Assembly: GCA_000023185.1 (NCBI GenBank)
Contig: CP001626.1
Location: 1-64,000, forward strand
Source: Rhizobium leguminosarum bv. trifolii WSM1325
GTDB taxonomy: Bacteria; Pseudomonadota; Alphaproteobacteria; Rhizobiales; Rhizobiaceae
Reading direction: 5' to 3'
DNA: 64,000 nucleotides
Both the position numbers and the translations under genes were made by a program. The notes beneath the pieces were generated by a model. It made no database searches. It was not told where the DNA came from and worked only from the letters and a program-made list of their open reading frames with translations. This document shows positions 1 through 9,400 of the stretch, piece after piece (within the stretch, counting starts at the first letter, position 1; each line of letters opens with the position of its first letter).

Positions 1-81
1 TCGTTCTTTTGGAAATTCGTTCCTATCCATCCGCATTAATCCATTTAATCTATAGACATAATTAATTGGAGAGAAATTGCG
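1..81 (+). promoter_or_regulatory. Upstream region of sugar ABC operon
   Basis: The AT-rich leader contains two TCGTTC copies (positions 1-6 and 17-23 with flanking TT) and ends in a GGAGAG ribosome binding site at 68-73, nine bases before the ATG at 82. The TCGTT motifs could be half-sites of a repressor whose gene lies outside the window. No -10/-35 pair is clear enough to place. Confidence 0.35.
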
Positions 82-1095
82 ATGAGTATCGAAAAGTCTG
101 AAAACGGTCTCGGAAGACGAGAGCTGCTGAAACTGTCTGCGGCGGCCGGAGTCGCCGTCGCCGGTGCATCGCTCATCGGACAGAAGTCGGCTTTTGCCGC
201 GGGCGAAGAACTGTCGCTGAAAGGCAAGCGCATCGCCATCAGCGCAACCGGCACCGATCACTTCTTCGACCTGCAGGCCTATAATGCCCAGATCGAGGAG
301 GTAAAGCGCCTCGGTGGCGAGCCGATCGCCGTCGATGCCGGACGCAATGACGGCAAGCTCGTCTCGCAGCTGCAGACGCTGATTGCCCAGAAGCCGGATG
401 CGATCGTTCAGATCCTTGGAACGCTCAGCGTCATCGATCCCTGGCTGAAGAAGGCGCGCGATGCCGGGATCCCGGTTCTGACCGTCGACGTCGGTTCGAC
501 CAATTCGATCAACAACACCACCTCCGATAACTGGGGCATCGGCAAGGACCTGGCGCTGCAGCTCGTCTCCGATATTGGCGGCGAAGGCAATATCGTCGTC
601 TTCAACGGCTTCTACGGCGTAACCCCCTGCGCGATCCGCTACGACCAGCTGGTCAATGTCGTCAAATATTTCCCGAAGGTCAAAATCCTCCAGCCGGAAC
701 TGCGCGACGTCATCCCGAATACCGTGCAGGACGCCTTCACGCAGATCACGGCGATCCTCAACAAGTATCCGGAAAAGGGTTCGATCAAGGCGATCTGGTC
801 GGCCTGGGACATTCCGCAGCTTGGCGCGACCCAGGCCTTGGCGGCCGCCGGGCGGACCGAGATCCGCACCTACGGTGTCGATGGCAGCCCGGAAGTGCTC
901 CAGCTCATCGCCGATCCGAATTCGCCAGCCGGTGCCGATGTCGCCCAGCAGCCGGCGGAAATCGGCCGCACCGCCATCCGCAACGTCGCCAAGCTGCTCG
1001 CCGGCCAGACGCTGCCGCGCGAGACCTATGTTCCGGCACTGCTCGCCAACAAGGCCAATGTCGGCGAAGTCACCAAGAAGCTCGGCATCGGCTGA
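82..1095 (+). CDS. Sugar ABC transporter substrate-binding protein, Tat-exported
   Basis: This is a periplasmic binding protein of the ribose/galactose type (Peripla_BP_4 fold) that would present a sugar or polyol to the permeases encoded downstream. The 337-residue product starts with a twin-arginine signal: GRRELLK near residue 11, then a hydrophobic stretch ending at AFAAG near residue 40, so export in folded form is likely. The mature part has the class pattern ISATGTDHFF, DAGRNDGKLVSQ, PDAIVQ and GIPVLTVDVG. It is the first gene of a four-gene import operon on the plus strand; the ATPase follows after 65 bp. The ligand cannot be read from the sequence. Neighbouring glp genes hint at a polyol but are on the opposite strand. 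Confidence 0.88.
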   Translation: MSIEKSENGLGRRELLKLSAAAGVAVAGASLIGQKSAFAAGEELSLKGKRIAISATGTDHFFDLQAYNAQIEEVKRLGGEPIAVDAGRNDGKLVSQLQTLIAQKPDAIVQILGTLSVIDPWLKKARDAGIPVLTVDVGSTNSINNTTSDNWGIGKDLALQLVSDIGGEGNIVVFNGFYGVTPCAIRYDQLVNVVKYFPKVKILQPELRDVIPNTVQDAFTQITAILNKYPEKGSIKAIWSAWDIPQLGATQALAAAGRTEIRTYGVDGSPEVLQLIADPNSPAGADVAQQPAEIGRTAIRNVAKLLAGQTLPRETYVPALLANKANVGEVTKKLGIG

Positions 1096-1160
1096 CACTG
1101 AACACGAGCGGTCCGGTCATCGCCGGATCGCTCGCAATCTGCCCGCCCGGAGAGATCGAT

Positions 1161-2711
1161 ATGACGGCCATTTCGTTGAAGCCGCCGGTGACGGCACGCG
1201 ACGACATCATCCGCTTTGAAGGCATCGTCAAGCATTTCGGCGGTGCGCAGGCGCTTGCCGGTGCGTCGCTGATCGTCAGGCGCGGCACCATCCACGGTCT
1301 CGTCGGCCAGAACGGCGCCGGCAAGTCGACGCTGATCAAACTGCTGGCCGGTCTTCATCAGCCGGATGGCGGCCGGATCGAGATCGAAGGGCAAACATTC
1401 GACAGGCTGACACCGCATCTTGCCGAAGAGCTCGGTATCCATTTCATTCACCAGGACCGGCTGTTGGTGCCGACCTTCACCGTCGGCGAAGCTCTGTTCC
1501 TTGGCCGGGAACCGCGGATATCGGGCACACCGTTCCTCGACCGGCGACTGATGCAACGTCGCGCGTCTGATATTCTCAACGACTATTTCGGTATCCGGTT
1601 GCCGAACGCCGCCTTGATCAGCGAATTGTCGACTGCCGAAAAGCAGATCGTGCAAATCACCCGCGCGCTCCTCAATCAGCCGAAGGTGCTCGTCTTCGAT
1701 GAGCCGACGGCCGCACTGGTGCGCCGCGAGGCCGATATCCTCTTCCGGTTGATCCGCCGTCTGCGCGACGAAGGCGTCACCATCATCTATATCTCGCATT
1801 ACCTGAACGAAATCGAAGAGCTCTGCGACCACGTCACCGTGCTGCGCAATGGGCTGGACGTCGCCTCCCTGCCGATCGGGGAGACCTCGGCTGGCGCGAT
1901 TGCGCGGCTGATGGTCGAACGCGACATCAAGGAGATGTTTCCGAAGCCGCAGGTGACGCCCGGCGCGGAAATCCTCAAGGTCGAGCAGCTGTCGGCGCCG
2001 GGGAAATATAACGACATCAGTTTCACGCTTCGCCGCGGCGAGGTGCTCGGCCTCACCGGCCTGCTCGGCTCCGGCGCAAAGGAGCTGGTCCGCACTCTCT
2101 TCGGTCTGGAGACCCCGGCTTCCGGCCATATCGAAATCAGCGGCAAGGCTGCCCGTTTCACCAATCCCACCCAGGCGGCCGGTCGCGAGATCGCCCTGGT
2201 GCCGGAAGATCGGCGTCGCCACGGCGTCGCGCTCGACCTCAGCGTCGCGGAAAATATCAGCCTTTCCAGCCTTGGCCGCTTCACGCGCTTCGGCTTTCTC
2301 GATCGCAGACGCGAACAGCAAGAAGTGGACACTCTGATTACGCGGCTGCAAGTGAAGACCAATGGGCGGGATGCCCTGCTGCGCACGCTTTCGGGCGGCA
2401 ACCAGCAGAAGGTGGCCATCGCCAAGTGGCTGAGCCGCCGCTCCGAGGTCTATCTCCTCGACGAACCAACAGTCGGCGTCGATATCGGCTCCAAGGTCGA
2501 GATCTATACGCTGATCGGCGAACTCGCGTCGCGCGGCGCCGGCGTCATCGTGCTGTCTTCGGATCTGCCCGAGCTCATCGGCATCACCGATCGCATCCTG
2601 GTGCTCTTCCGCGGCCGCGTGGTGCGGGAATTCGTCTCGTCGGAGACCACGGCGGATGCGGTGCTCGCTCAATCGACCGGATCATCCGAGGGACAACGCC
2701 ATGTCGGCTGA
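1161..2711 (+). CDS. Sugar ABC transporter ATP-binding protein (MglA/RbsA type)
   Basis: This tandem double-ATPase subunit energises sugar uptake from the inner face of the membrane. The 516-residue protein has two ABC domains. The first has Walker A GQNGAGKST near residue 53, signature LSTAEKQ and Walker B VLVFDEPTAAL. The second has the usual degenerate Walker A of this class (GLLGSGAKE), signature LSGGNQQK and Walker B LLDEPTVGVD. Length and architecture match RbsA/MglA/XylG (about 500 residues). Its stop codon lies inside the start of the next permease (11-bp overlap), so the two are probably translationally coupled. Confidence 0.93.
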   Translation: MTAISLKPPVTARDDIIRFEGIVKHFGGAQALAGASLIVRRGTIHGLVGQNGAGKSTLIKLLAGLHQPDGGRIEIEGQTFDRLTPHLAEELGIHFIHQDRLLVPTFTVGEALFLGREPRISGTPFLDRRLMQRRASDILNDYFGIRLPNAALISELSTAEKQIVQITRALLNQPKVLVFDEPTAALVRREADILFRLIRRLRDEGVTIIYISHYLNEIEELCDHVTVLRNGLDVASLPIGETSAGAIARLMVERDIKEMFPKPQVTPGAEILKVEQLSAPGKYNDISFTLRRGEVLGLTGLLGSGAKELVRTLFGLETPASGHIEISGKAARFTNPTQAAGREIALVPEDRRRHGVALDLSVAENISLSSLGRFTRFGFLDRRREQQEVDTLITRLQVKTNGRDALLRTLSGGNQQKVAIAKWLSRRSEVYLLDEPTVGVDIGSKVEIYTLIGELASRGAGVIVLSSDLPELIGITDRILVLFRGRVVREFVSSETTADAVLAQSTGSSEGQRHVG

Positions 2712-3720
2712 AGTAGAATTCGCGCCTTCCGGTTTTTCCGCTGCGGAACCGCCTCCCCGGCCGGCCGGCAATATTGCAGCGACCGCGTTGCGCTTCGGAT
2801 CGCTGATCGCTTTCGCCGCCATCCTGATCATCTTTTCGCTGACCGCACCCTATTTCCTCAGCATCGGCAATATAGGCAACGTACTTGGTCAATCGGCCAT
2901 CTCCGGTGTGCTTGCCATCGGGTTGACGATCGTGTTGATTGCCGGCGGCTCCAATGTCGTCACCGGCGGCATCGACCTGTCGCTGGCTGCCAATATGGGC
3001 CTCAGCGCTGCCGTCTATGCGAGCCTGACGCAGCTCGGCTACGGCGATGCGACGGCGATTGCGGCGGCGATCCTCACCGGCGCCCTGATCGGCACGGTCA
3101 ATGCCATTGCCATCGTCTATGCCGGCATCGTGCCGCTGCTGGCCACGCTTGCCGTCATGAACGTCGTCGCCGGCCTGGAATTGGTGCTGACCGGCAATAC
3201 CGTCCTGCCGGCCTCGACGCCTTTCCTGTCGGCGCTCTCGGCCTCGGATGCTTTCGGCATCCCGGTTCTTGCCTATGTGCTCCTTGGCTTCACGGCCATC
3301 ACCACGGCGATCGTGCAATATACCCCGCTCGGCCTGCGCCTCTATGCCGTCGGTGAGTTTCCGGATGCGGCGCGTGCCGCCGGTCTGCCGCTTCGCCGAC
3401 TGCTGGCCGGCGCCTTCGTTGCCAGCGGCGTCTCCGGCGGCATCGCTGGCATCCTATCGGTTTCCTATCTGAGCGGCAGCACGACCGGCGCTGGCGAGAT
3501 GCTGTTGCCCGTCGTCGTGACGGCCCTCCTCGGCTCGGTCTTTTCGCGCCGGCTGGTTCCGACGATCACCGGGACGCTGCTTTCGGCCCTTTTGGTCGGC
3601 TTCCTGGTCAATGGTTTCCAGCTGCTGAACATTTCGAGCACGCTGGTCAGCGGCGTCCAGGGCGTGCTCATTCTCATCGTCGTTTCTGCGACCACGCTGC
3701 TGCGCCGGCAGGAGGCCTGA
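2701..3720 (+). CDS. Sugar ABC transporter permease 1
   Basis: This is an inner-membrane permease of the RbsC/BPD_transp_2 family. The ATG at 2701 is chosen because it overlaps the ATPase stop by 11 bp; a longer reading from 2656 would run deep into the ATPase gene. The 339-residue product has about nine to ten hydrophobic segments and the family loop GGIDLSLAANMGLSAAV, the equivalent of GxIDLSVG, near residue 95. It follows the ATPase and precedes a second, different permease by 2 bp, so a heterodimeric channel is expected. Confidence 0.9.
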   Translation: MSAEVEFAPSGFSAAEPPPRPAGNIAATALRFGSLIAFAAILIIFSLTAPYFLSIGNIGNVLGQSAISGVLAIGLTIVLIAGGSNVVTGGIDLSLAANMGLSAAVYASLTQLGYGDATAIAAAILTGALIGTVNAIAIVYAGIVPLLATLAVMNVVAGLELVLTGNTVLPASTPFLSALSASDAFGIPVLAYVLLGFTAITTAIVQYTPLGLRLYAVGEFPDAARAAGLPLRRLLAGAFVASGVSGGIAGILSVSYLSGSTTGAGEMLLPVVVTALLGSVFSRRLVPTITGTLLSALLVGFLVNGFQLLNISSTLVSGVQGVLILIVVSATTLLRRQEA

Positions 3721-3722
3721 CC

Positions 3723-4721
3723 ATGTCGCTCCAGACCCCTCCCCCCGCCAGCATCGACTTGCCGCGTCTCATCGCCGGCGGCCTGGTGCGCTATGGGCTG
3801 ATCCTCGCCCTGGTTGCGGTGTTTGCCGCCTTCTCCGTGGCAACCCCGACTTTCCTGACGCCTGCCAACCTGCAGAGCATTCTGGTCAACAATTTCACGC
3901 TGCTGGCTATCGTCTCGGTCGCCATGACCTTCGCCGTCGCATCGGGTGGCATCGATCTTTCGGTGGGAACGGCGATGGATTTTGCCAGCTTCGCCTTCGT
4001 TTCGCTCGTCGTCGCCGGGCAGCCGGTGGCAGTCGCCGCCCTCGCGGGACTGGCCGCCGGAGCGTTCGTAGGCGCCTTCAACGCGCTCTTGATTTCCGGG
4101 ATCGGCGTGTCGCCGTTCCTCGCCACGCTCGGCACCCTGTTCATCGGCCGCAGCGTTCAGCAGTTGCTGACCAATGGCGGCAATCCGGTCTATTTGCCGC
4201 CGAACGGCGTGCCGGAAGCCTTCCGTTTTCTCGGCCACGGCACGATCGCCGGCTTTCCGGTGCCGCTTGCCGCCGCCATCGTCGTCATCGCGGCCGCTGC
4301 CGTTGTCTTTGCCCGCACGCGTTTCGGCCGCGTCATCCTGTCGATCGGCATCCAGCCGGGCGTCGTGCGCTATTCCGGCATCGCCGCGCCGGCCCATGTC
4401 GCGGTGACTTTCATCCTGGTCGGGTTGATCGCGGCAATCGCCGGCCTGATCCTGACCGCAACCGTCACCACCTACATCCCCTCCTCGGGCAATGCCTTCC
4501 TGCTGAATGCGATCGGCGCGACCTTCATCGGCACCACGCTCAGCCCACTCGGACGGCCGAATGTCGGCGGGACCGTTCTCGGCGCGCTGCTGCTCAGCAT
4601 CGTCGCCAATGGCTTGCTGCTGACCGATCTGAATTTCTACTGGCAGCAGGTCGGCACGGGAACGCTGATCTTCGCCGTGCTCGCCCTGAGCTTCATCAAT
4701 AGAAAGGCCGCCGGCGCGTAA
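3723..4721 (+). CDS. Sugar ABC transporter permease 2
   Basis: This is the second RbsC-type inner-membrane permease of the operon (332 residues, hydrophobic throughout). The family signature SGGIDLSVGTAMDFASF is near residue 78, followed by the conserved GVSPFLATLGTLFIGR stretch. It starts 2 bp after the first permease. It ends only 15 bp from the convergent glpK stop codon, which leaves almost no room for a separate terminator between the two operons. Confidence 0.9.
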   Translation: MSLQTPPPASIDLPRLIAGGLVRYGLILALVAVFAAFSVATPTFLTPANLQSILVNNFTLLAIVSVAMTFAVASGGIDLSVGTAMDFASFAFVSLVVAGQPVAVAALAGLAAGAFVGAFNALLISGIGVSPFLATLGTLFIGRSVQQLLTNGGNPVYLPPNGVPEAFRFLGHGTIAGFPVPLAAAIVVIAAAAVVFARTRFGRVILSIGIQPGVVRYSGIAAPAHVAVTFILVGLIAAIAGLILTATVTTYIPSSGNAFLLNAIGATFIGTTLSPLGRPNVGGTVLGALLLSIVANGLLLTDLNFYWQQVGTGTLIFAVLALSFINRKAAGA

Positions 4722-4736
4722 GAGCGGGAAGCGGCT

Positions 4737-6239
4737 CTATCCCGCGGAGGCGTCCGAAATCATTCTGGAGACGGCATTCTTCCAGCCGATGATCTTGCCC
4801 TGCCGCTCGGTCTCATCCATCGAAGGGCTGAAGCGGCGGTCGCAGGCCCAGGCCTGCGCAAAATCCCGCTTGCCTGGCCAGATGCCGGCTTTCGAACCGG
4901 CGAGCCAGGCTGCGCCCAGCGCCGTCGTCTCGCGGATCGCCGAGCGGTCGACAGGGTTTCCGGTCATGTCGGCCAGGCACTGCATCGTCCAATCCGAAGC
5001 CGCCATGCCGCCATCGACGCGCAGCACCGTTTCCAGCTGGTTGACGCCCCAGTCCTTCTTCATCGCCACCAGCAGATCGAGCGTCTGGTAGGCGACGGAT
5101 TCAAGCACGGCGCGGGCAAATTCCGCCGGCCCGCTGTTTCGTGTCAGACCGAAGATCGCGCCACGCGCGGCCGGATCCCAATAGGGCGCGCCGAGACCGG
5201 TGAAGGCCGGAACGATGTAGACCTGCTGTCCGGGATCGGCCTTGGCGGCAAGCACCCCCGCCTCGGATGCCTGGCCGATGATGCCGAGGCCGTCGCGCAG
5301 CCATTGCACGGCGGCACCGGCGATGAAGATCGAGCCTTCGAGCGCATAGGTCGTCTCGCCGTCGAGCCGGCAGGCGATCGTCGTCAGCATCCGGTTGGAA
5401 GAGGAAACACGATCCCGGCCGGTGTTCAGCAGGGCAAAGCAGCCGGTGCCATAGGTGGATTTCATCATGCCGGGCTCGAAGCAGGCATTGCCCATCGCCG
5501 CCGCCTGCTGGTCGCCGGCGACACCCAGGATCGGAAGCTCCGCACCGAACAGCGCCTTGTCGACGCGGCCGAAATCATCGGCACATTCCCTGACGTCAGG
5601 AAGCATGGCGGCCGGAATGCGAAGAATGCCGAGAAGCTCCTCATCCCAGGCGCCGTCATCGATATTGTAGAGCAGCGTCCTCGATGCATTGGTCGCATCG
5701 GTGGCATGCACGCGTCCATCAGTCAAATTGTAGATCAGCCAGCTGTCGATCGTGCCGAAGCAGACATCGCCCACTTCCGCCTTCTCACGTAGGCCATCGA
5801 CATTGTCGAGCAGCCAGCGCAGCTTCGTTCCGGAGAAATAAGGGTCGAGCAGCAGCCCGGTCTTGGCGCTGAACAGCTTCTCGTATCCATCGGCCTTCAG
5901 GCTCTCGCACATTTCGGCCGTGCGCCTGTCCTGCCAGACGATCGCGTGGTGAAGCGGTGTCCCGGACCTGCGATCCCAGACGACCGCAGTCTCGCGCTGA
6001 TTAGTAATGCCGATCGCGGCAATGTCGGCGGCATCAAGTCCGGCATCGGCGATCGCCTTGCGCACAGTATCGACGACGGACTGCCAGATTTCGGCAGCGT
6101 CGTGCTCCACCCATCCGGGCTGCGGATAATATTGAGTGATCTCCGCCTGCGCCGAGCCGGCCATTTTCATGTCGCTGTCGAAGACGATCGCGCGCGAGGA
6201 GGTCGTGCCCTGGTCGATTGAAAGAATATAGCCGCTCAT
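4737..6239 (-). CDS. glpK: Glycerol kinase
   Basis: GlpK phosphorylates glycerol to sn-glycerol 3-phosphate with ATP in the cytosol, trapping the imported substrate for GlpD. The 500-residue length equals the family norm. FGGY-kinase motifs are visible: [13 protein letters not shown] at the N-terminus, [13 protein letters not shown] near residue 80, [12 protein letters not shown] near 265, [13 protein letters not shown] near 350 and the C-terminal FGGY signature region with [12 protein letters not shown]. It is the last gene of the minus-strand glp cluster, separated from glpV by 147 bp holding two strong hairpins, so its expression may be uncoupled from the transporter. Confidence 0.97.
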   Translation of the reverse strand: MSGYILSIDQGTTSSRAIVFDSDMKMAGSAQAEITQYYPQPGWVEHDAAEIWQSVVDTVRKAIADAGLDAADIAAIGITNQRETAVVWDRRSGTPLHHAIVWQDRRTAEMCESLKADGYEKLFSAKTGLLLDPYFSGTKLRWLLDNVDGLREKAEVGDVCFGTIDSWLIYNLTDGRVHATDATNASRTLLYNIDDGAWDEELLGILRIPAAMLPDVRECADDFGRVDKALFGAELPILGVAGDQQAAAMGNACFEPGMMKSTYGTGCFALLNTGRDRVSSSNRMLTTIACRLDGETTYALEGSIFIAGAAVQWLRDGLGIIGQASEAGVLAAKADPGQQVYIVPAFTGLGAPYWDPAARGAIFGLTRNSGPAEFARAVLESVAYQTLDLLVAMKKDWGVNQLETVLRVDGGMAASDWTMQCLADMTGNPVDRSAIRETTALGAAWLAGSKAGIWPGKRDFAQAWACDRRFSPSMDETERQGKIIGWKNAVSRMISDASAG

Positions 6240-6318
6240 ATCCGTCTCCGGCTCGCGCGAAACCGCTCCTGCCGAGGACAGCAGGACGCGGACGTTTCAT
6301 GAGAGAAAGATTGTGTGT

Positions 6319-6377
6319 GCCACCGGCTTGTTGCCGGTGGCAGGAAGTGATGGCCGGAAGCCCCGTCGCTTCCGGCC
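6319..6377 (-). terminator. Two tandem hairpins between glpV and glpK
   Basis: Two perfect inverted repeats stand in a row. GCCACCGGC (6319-6327) pairs with 6333-6341 around a 5-nt loop. GGCCGGAAGC (6352-6361) pairs with 6368-6377 around a 6-nt loop. The second begins about 10 bp after the glpV stop. Neither has a clear U tract, so they may act as a partial terminator or as mRNA 3'-end protection that sets the transporter:kinase ratio. Confidence 0.6.
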
Positions 6378-6386
6378 TGGTCCGCC

Positions 6387-8111
6387 TTACTTCGACTGCC
6401 AGCTCTTGACGAGTTCGTCGTAGTTGACCGTGACCGGCTTTTCCTTCTCGTTCTCGATCTTCAGCTGCGGTGCAAGGTTGCCCTTCTTCACCGCATCCGC
6501 GTTCCAGTAAGCGAGGTCTTGCTCTTCAGCGAGTTTCGGGCCGATATCGCCCTGGACGCCCGATTTCTCGATACGTCCCATGACCTTCTCCTGCTCGCCG
6601 CAAAGAGAATCCATGGCTTCCTGCGGCGTCTTGGCGCCGGCAGCGGCGTCACCGATAGCCTGCCACCAAAGCTGAGCCAGCTTCGGATAGTCGGGGACGT
6701 TGGTGCCGGTTGGCGACCACTGAACACGCGCAGGCGAACGATAGAACTCGATCAGACCGCCGAGCTTCGGAGCGCGCTCCGTAAAGCTCTTGTCGCGAAT
6801 GGTGGATTCGCGGATGAAGGTGAGACCGAGCTGGCTCTTCTTCACGTCAATCGTCTTCGAGGTCACGAACTGTGCATAGAGCCACGCGGCTTTTGCGCGG
6901 TCCGTCGGGGTCGATTTCATCAGCGTCCAGGAACCGACGTCCTGATAGCCAAGCTTCATGCCGTCTTTCCAGTAAACGCCATGCGGGCTCGGTGCCATGC
7001 GCCATTTCGGCGTACCGTCTTCGTTCATGACAGGCAGGCCAGGCTTGACCATGTCTGCGGTGAACGCCGTGTACCAGAAGATCTGCTGCGCGACGTTACC
7101 CTGCGCCGGCACCGGACCGGATTCCGAGAAGGTCATGCCCTGAGCTTCCGGCGGTGCGTACGCCTTCAACCAATCGAGATACTTCTGGATCGAATAGACC
7201 GATGCAGGGCCGTTGGTATCGCCGCCACGCGCGACGCACGAACCGACGGGACGCGAATTCTCGTCGACTTTGATACCCCATTCATCGACCGGAAGACCGT
7301 TCGGCAGACCCTTGTCACCATTGCCAGCCATCGACAGCCAAGCGTCGGTGAAGCGCCAGCCGAGCGACGGGTCCTTCTTGCCGTAATCCATGTGGCCGAA
7401 GACCTTCTTGCCGTTGACGTCACGGCCGGTAAAGAATTCGGCAATGTCCTCGTAGGCCGACCAGTTGACCGGAACGCCGAGATCGTAGCCGTATTTCGCC
7501 TTGAAATCGGCCTTGTTCTTCTCGTCGTTGAACCAGTCGTAACGGAACCAGTAGAGGTTGGCGAACTGCTGGTCGGGAAGCTGGTAGAGCTTCTTGTCCG
7601 GCGCTGTCGTGAACTTGGTGCCGATGAAGTCGTCGATATCGAGGCCGGGGTTGGTAACGTCCTTGCCTTCGCCGGCCATCCAGTCGGTCAGGTTGCGCAC
7701 CTGCTGATAGCGCCAGTGGGTGCCGATCAAGTCGGAGTCGTTGACCCAGCCGTCATAAAGGTTCTGCCCGGTCTGCATCTGCGTCTGGATCTTCTCGACA
7801 ACGTCACCCTCTTGAATGACGTCGTGCGTGACCTTTATCCCGGTAATCGCAGTAAAGGCCGGAGCCAGAACCTCGGACTCATACTTGTGGGTGGTCAAGG
7901 TTTCCGAAACAACCTTGATGTCCATCCCCTGGAAAGGCTTCGCAGCATCGATGAACCACTGCATTTCCTTTTCCTGGTCGGCGCGAGAGAGCGTCGACAC
8001 GTCGCCGATCTCTTTATCCAGAAAAGTTTTTGCCTCGTCCATGCCGGCATAGGCCGACCCGGTCATGGCCAGCAGCACGGCTGCTGTCGTCGTCAATAAA
8101 TGCCTTCGCAT
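6387..8111 (-). CDS. glpV: Glycerol ABC transporter substrate-binding protein
   Basis: GlpV is the periplasmic binding protein of the rhizobial glycerol importer GlpSTPQUV. The start at 8111 has GGGAGG six bases upstream; an in-frame ATG at 8147 lacks one. The 574-residue protein has a Sec signal (MRRHLLTTTAAVLLAMTGSAYA, cleavage near residue 22) and is larger than ordinary sugar-binding proteins, as is typical for GlpV. Gene order with ABC subunits, glpD and glpK gives the identification; glycerol specificity is carried over from the characterised R. leguminosarum system, not read from the binding residues. Confidence 0.92.
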   Translation of the reverse strand: MRRHLLTTTAAVLLAMTGSAYAGMDEAKTFLDKEIGDVSTLSRADQEKEMQWFIDAAKPFQGMDIKVVSETLTTHKYESEVLAPAFTAITGIKVTHDVIQEGDVVEKIQTQMQTGQNLYDGWVNDSDLIGTHWRYQQVRNLTDWMAGEGKDVTNPGLDIDDFIGTKFTTAPDKKLYQLPDQQFANLYWFRYDWFNDEKNKADFKAKYGYDLGVPVNWSAYEDIAEFFTGRDVNGKKVFGHMDYGKKDPSLGWRFTDAWLSMAGNGDKGLPNGLPVDEWGIKVDENSRPVGSCVARGGDTNGPASVYSIQKYLDWLKAYAPPEAQGMTFSESGPVPAQGNVAQQIFWYTAFTADMVKPGLPVMNEDGTPKWRMAPSPHGVYWKDGMKLGYQDVGSWTLMKSTPTDRAKAAWLYAQFVTSKTIDVKKSQLGLTFIRESTIRDKSFTERAPKLGGLIEFYRSPARVQWSPTGTNVPDYPKLAQLWWQAIGDAAAGAKTPQEAMDSLCGEQEKVMGRIEKSGVQGDIGPKLAEEQDLAYWNADAVKKGNLAPQLKIENEKEKPVTVNYDELVKSWQSK

Positions 8112-8191
8112 GATATCCTCCCAGGGTTTTGCGATTGCAGTCTTCACGTCTCAGGCGGCCAGAAAAACCCGGCCATCTGCATCAGTTTGCC

Positions 8192-8488
8192 TCACACGTA
8201 ACGGAATACGCCAACGGCGTAGACAACGGAGAGAGCGAGAGCCCACCAGAGGCTTGATCCAGCGAGACCAAGCCAGGCAAGATGGATAAAGGCGCTGCCG
8301 AGCAGCGAAAGGAAAAGCCGGTCACCGCGCGTCGTCTCGAAGCGCAGGATTCCGATCCGGGGATTGCCGCCCGGAGCGGCGTATTCCCAGACCCCCATGC
8401 CGATCAGCAGCAATGCGATAACGACGAAGAAAGTGGCCGTCGGCCAGGTCCATGCCATCCATGAAAAATCGGGAAGCGAAAAGCTCAT
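8192..8488 (-). CDS. glpU: Small membrane protein of the glycerol transporter
   Basis: This 98-residue protein has three hydrophobic stretches: FFVVIALLLIGMGVW, LFLSLLGSAFIHLAWLGLAG and WWALALSVVYAVGVF. It sits between permease GlpQ and binding protein GlpV, the position of GlpU in the characterised rhizobial glp operon. Its ATG overlaps the glpQ stop (TGATG), so the genes are translationally coupled. A longer in-frame reading upstream lies inside glpQ and is rejected. The precise role in transport is unknown. Confidence 0.85.
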   Translation of the reverse strand: MSFSLPDFSWMAWTWPTATFFVVIALLLIGMGVWEYAAPGGNPRIGILRFETTRGDRLFLSLLGSAFIHLAWLGLAGSSLWWALALSVVYAVGVFRYV

Positions 8489-9399
8489 CAAACCCTCCCC
8501 AGGGCGAAGCCCTTGGCGATGTAATTGCGCACAAACCAGATCACAAGCGCCCCTGGGATCAAGGTCAGAACACCGGCGGCGGCGAGCAAGCCCCAATCCA
8601 TGCCGGATGCAGAGACGGTACGGGTCATGGTGGCAGCGATCGGCTTCGCGTCGGTCGTCGTCAGCGTTCGTGCGATCAGCAACTCGACCCAAGAGAACAT
8701 GAAGCAGAAGAAGCAGGCGACACCAATGCCGCTCGCAATCAGCGGCGTGAAGATCTTCAGGAAAAAGCGCGGGAACGAATAGCCATCGATATAGGCCGTT
8801 TCGTCGATTTCCTTCGGCACGCCGGACATGAAGCCTTCAAGGATCCAGACCGCAAGCGGCACGTTGAAGAGGCAATGCGCCAATGCCACCGCGATGTGCG
8901 TATCGATCAGTCCAAAGGCTGAGTAGAGCTGGAAGAACGGCAGGGCAAAGACCGCCGGCGGCGCCATCCGGTTCGTCAGCAACCAGAAGAAAAGATGCTT
9001 GTCACCAAGGAACCGATAACGGGAGAAGGCATAGGCCGCCGGCAGCGCGGCTGCCACCGAGATCACCATGTTAATCACGACATAGGTGATTGAATTGATG
9101 TAGCCGGAATACCAGGCCTTCTCCGTGAAGATCGTCACGTAATTGGCGATCGTCGGGTTATGAGGATAAAGCGTCAGAGAATTGACGATTTCCGCGTTGG
9201 TCTTGAAGCTCATATTAACAAGCCAATAGATCGGCAGCAGGAGCACAATGATATAGATCGTCGGAACCACCCACCACCAGCGCGATTCCTCGCCGCGCCG
9301 GCGCATCAGACGGCTGACTTCATCGGAGGAGAGACCGCTTGCGACACTGGTAGCGCCAGAGATTTTTCGGCTCGCTGTCGTTTCGTTGGAGGCGCTCAT
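8488..9399 (-). CDS. glpQ: Glycerol ABC transporter permease
   Basis: GlpQ is one of the two MalG-like inner-membrane permeases of the glycerol importer. The 303-residue protein has an approximately 45-residue cytosolic N-terminus, a first membrane segment (VPTIYIIVLLLPIYWLVNM) and five more helices. The EAA-type loop that contacts the ATPases reads EIDETAYIDGYSFPRFFLKIFTPL near residue 195. It starts one base after the glpP stop and ends overlapping glpU. Confidence 0.92.
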   Translation of the reverse strand: MSASNETTASRKISGATSVASGLSSDEVSRLMRRRGEESRWWWVVPTIYIIVLLLPIYWLVNMSFKTNAEIVNSLTLYPHNPTIANYVTIFTEKAWYSGYINSITYVVINMVISVAAALPAAYAFSRYRFLGDKHLFFWLLTNRMAPPAVFALPFFQLYSAFGLIDTHIAVALAHCLFNVPLAVWILEGFMSGVPKEIDETAYIDGYSFPRFFLKIFTPLIASGIGVACFFCFMFSWVELLIARTLTTTDAKPIAATMTRTVSASGMDWGLLAAAGVLTLIPGALVIWFVRNYIAKGFALGRV

Positions 9400-9400
9400 T

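Noticed and set aside
1026..2672. Long minus-strand open frame (548 codons) opposite the ABC ATPase
   Set aside because: Antisense shadow of a GC-rich gene; composition is not protein-like and the plus strand encodes a complete ABC ATPase.
4722..4740. Possible terminator between permease 2 and glpK
   Set aside because: Only a short weak GAGC/GCTC stem could be drawn in 15 bp; no T tract.
6519..8099. Plus-strand 526-codon frame across glpV
   Set aside because: Exact antisense of glpV, with no ribosome site or family motif.
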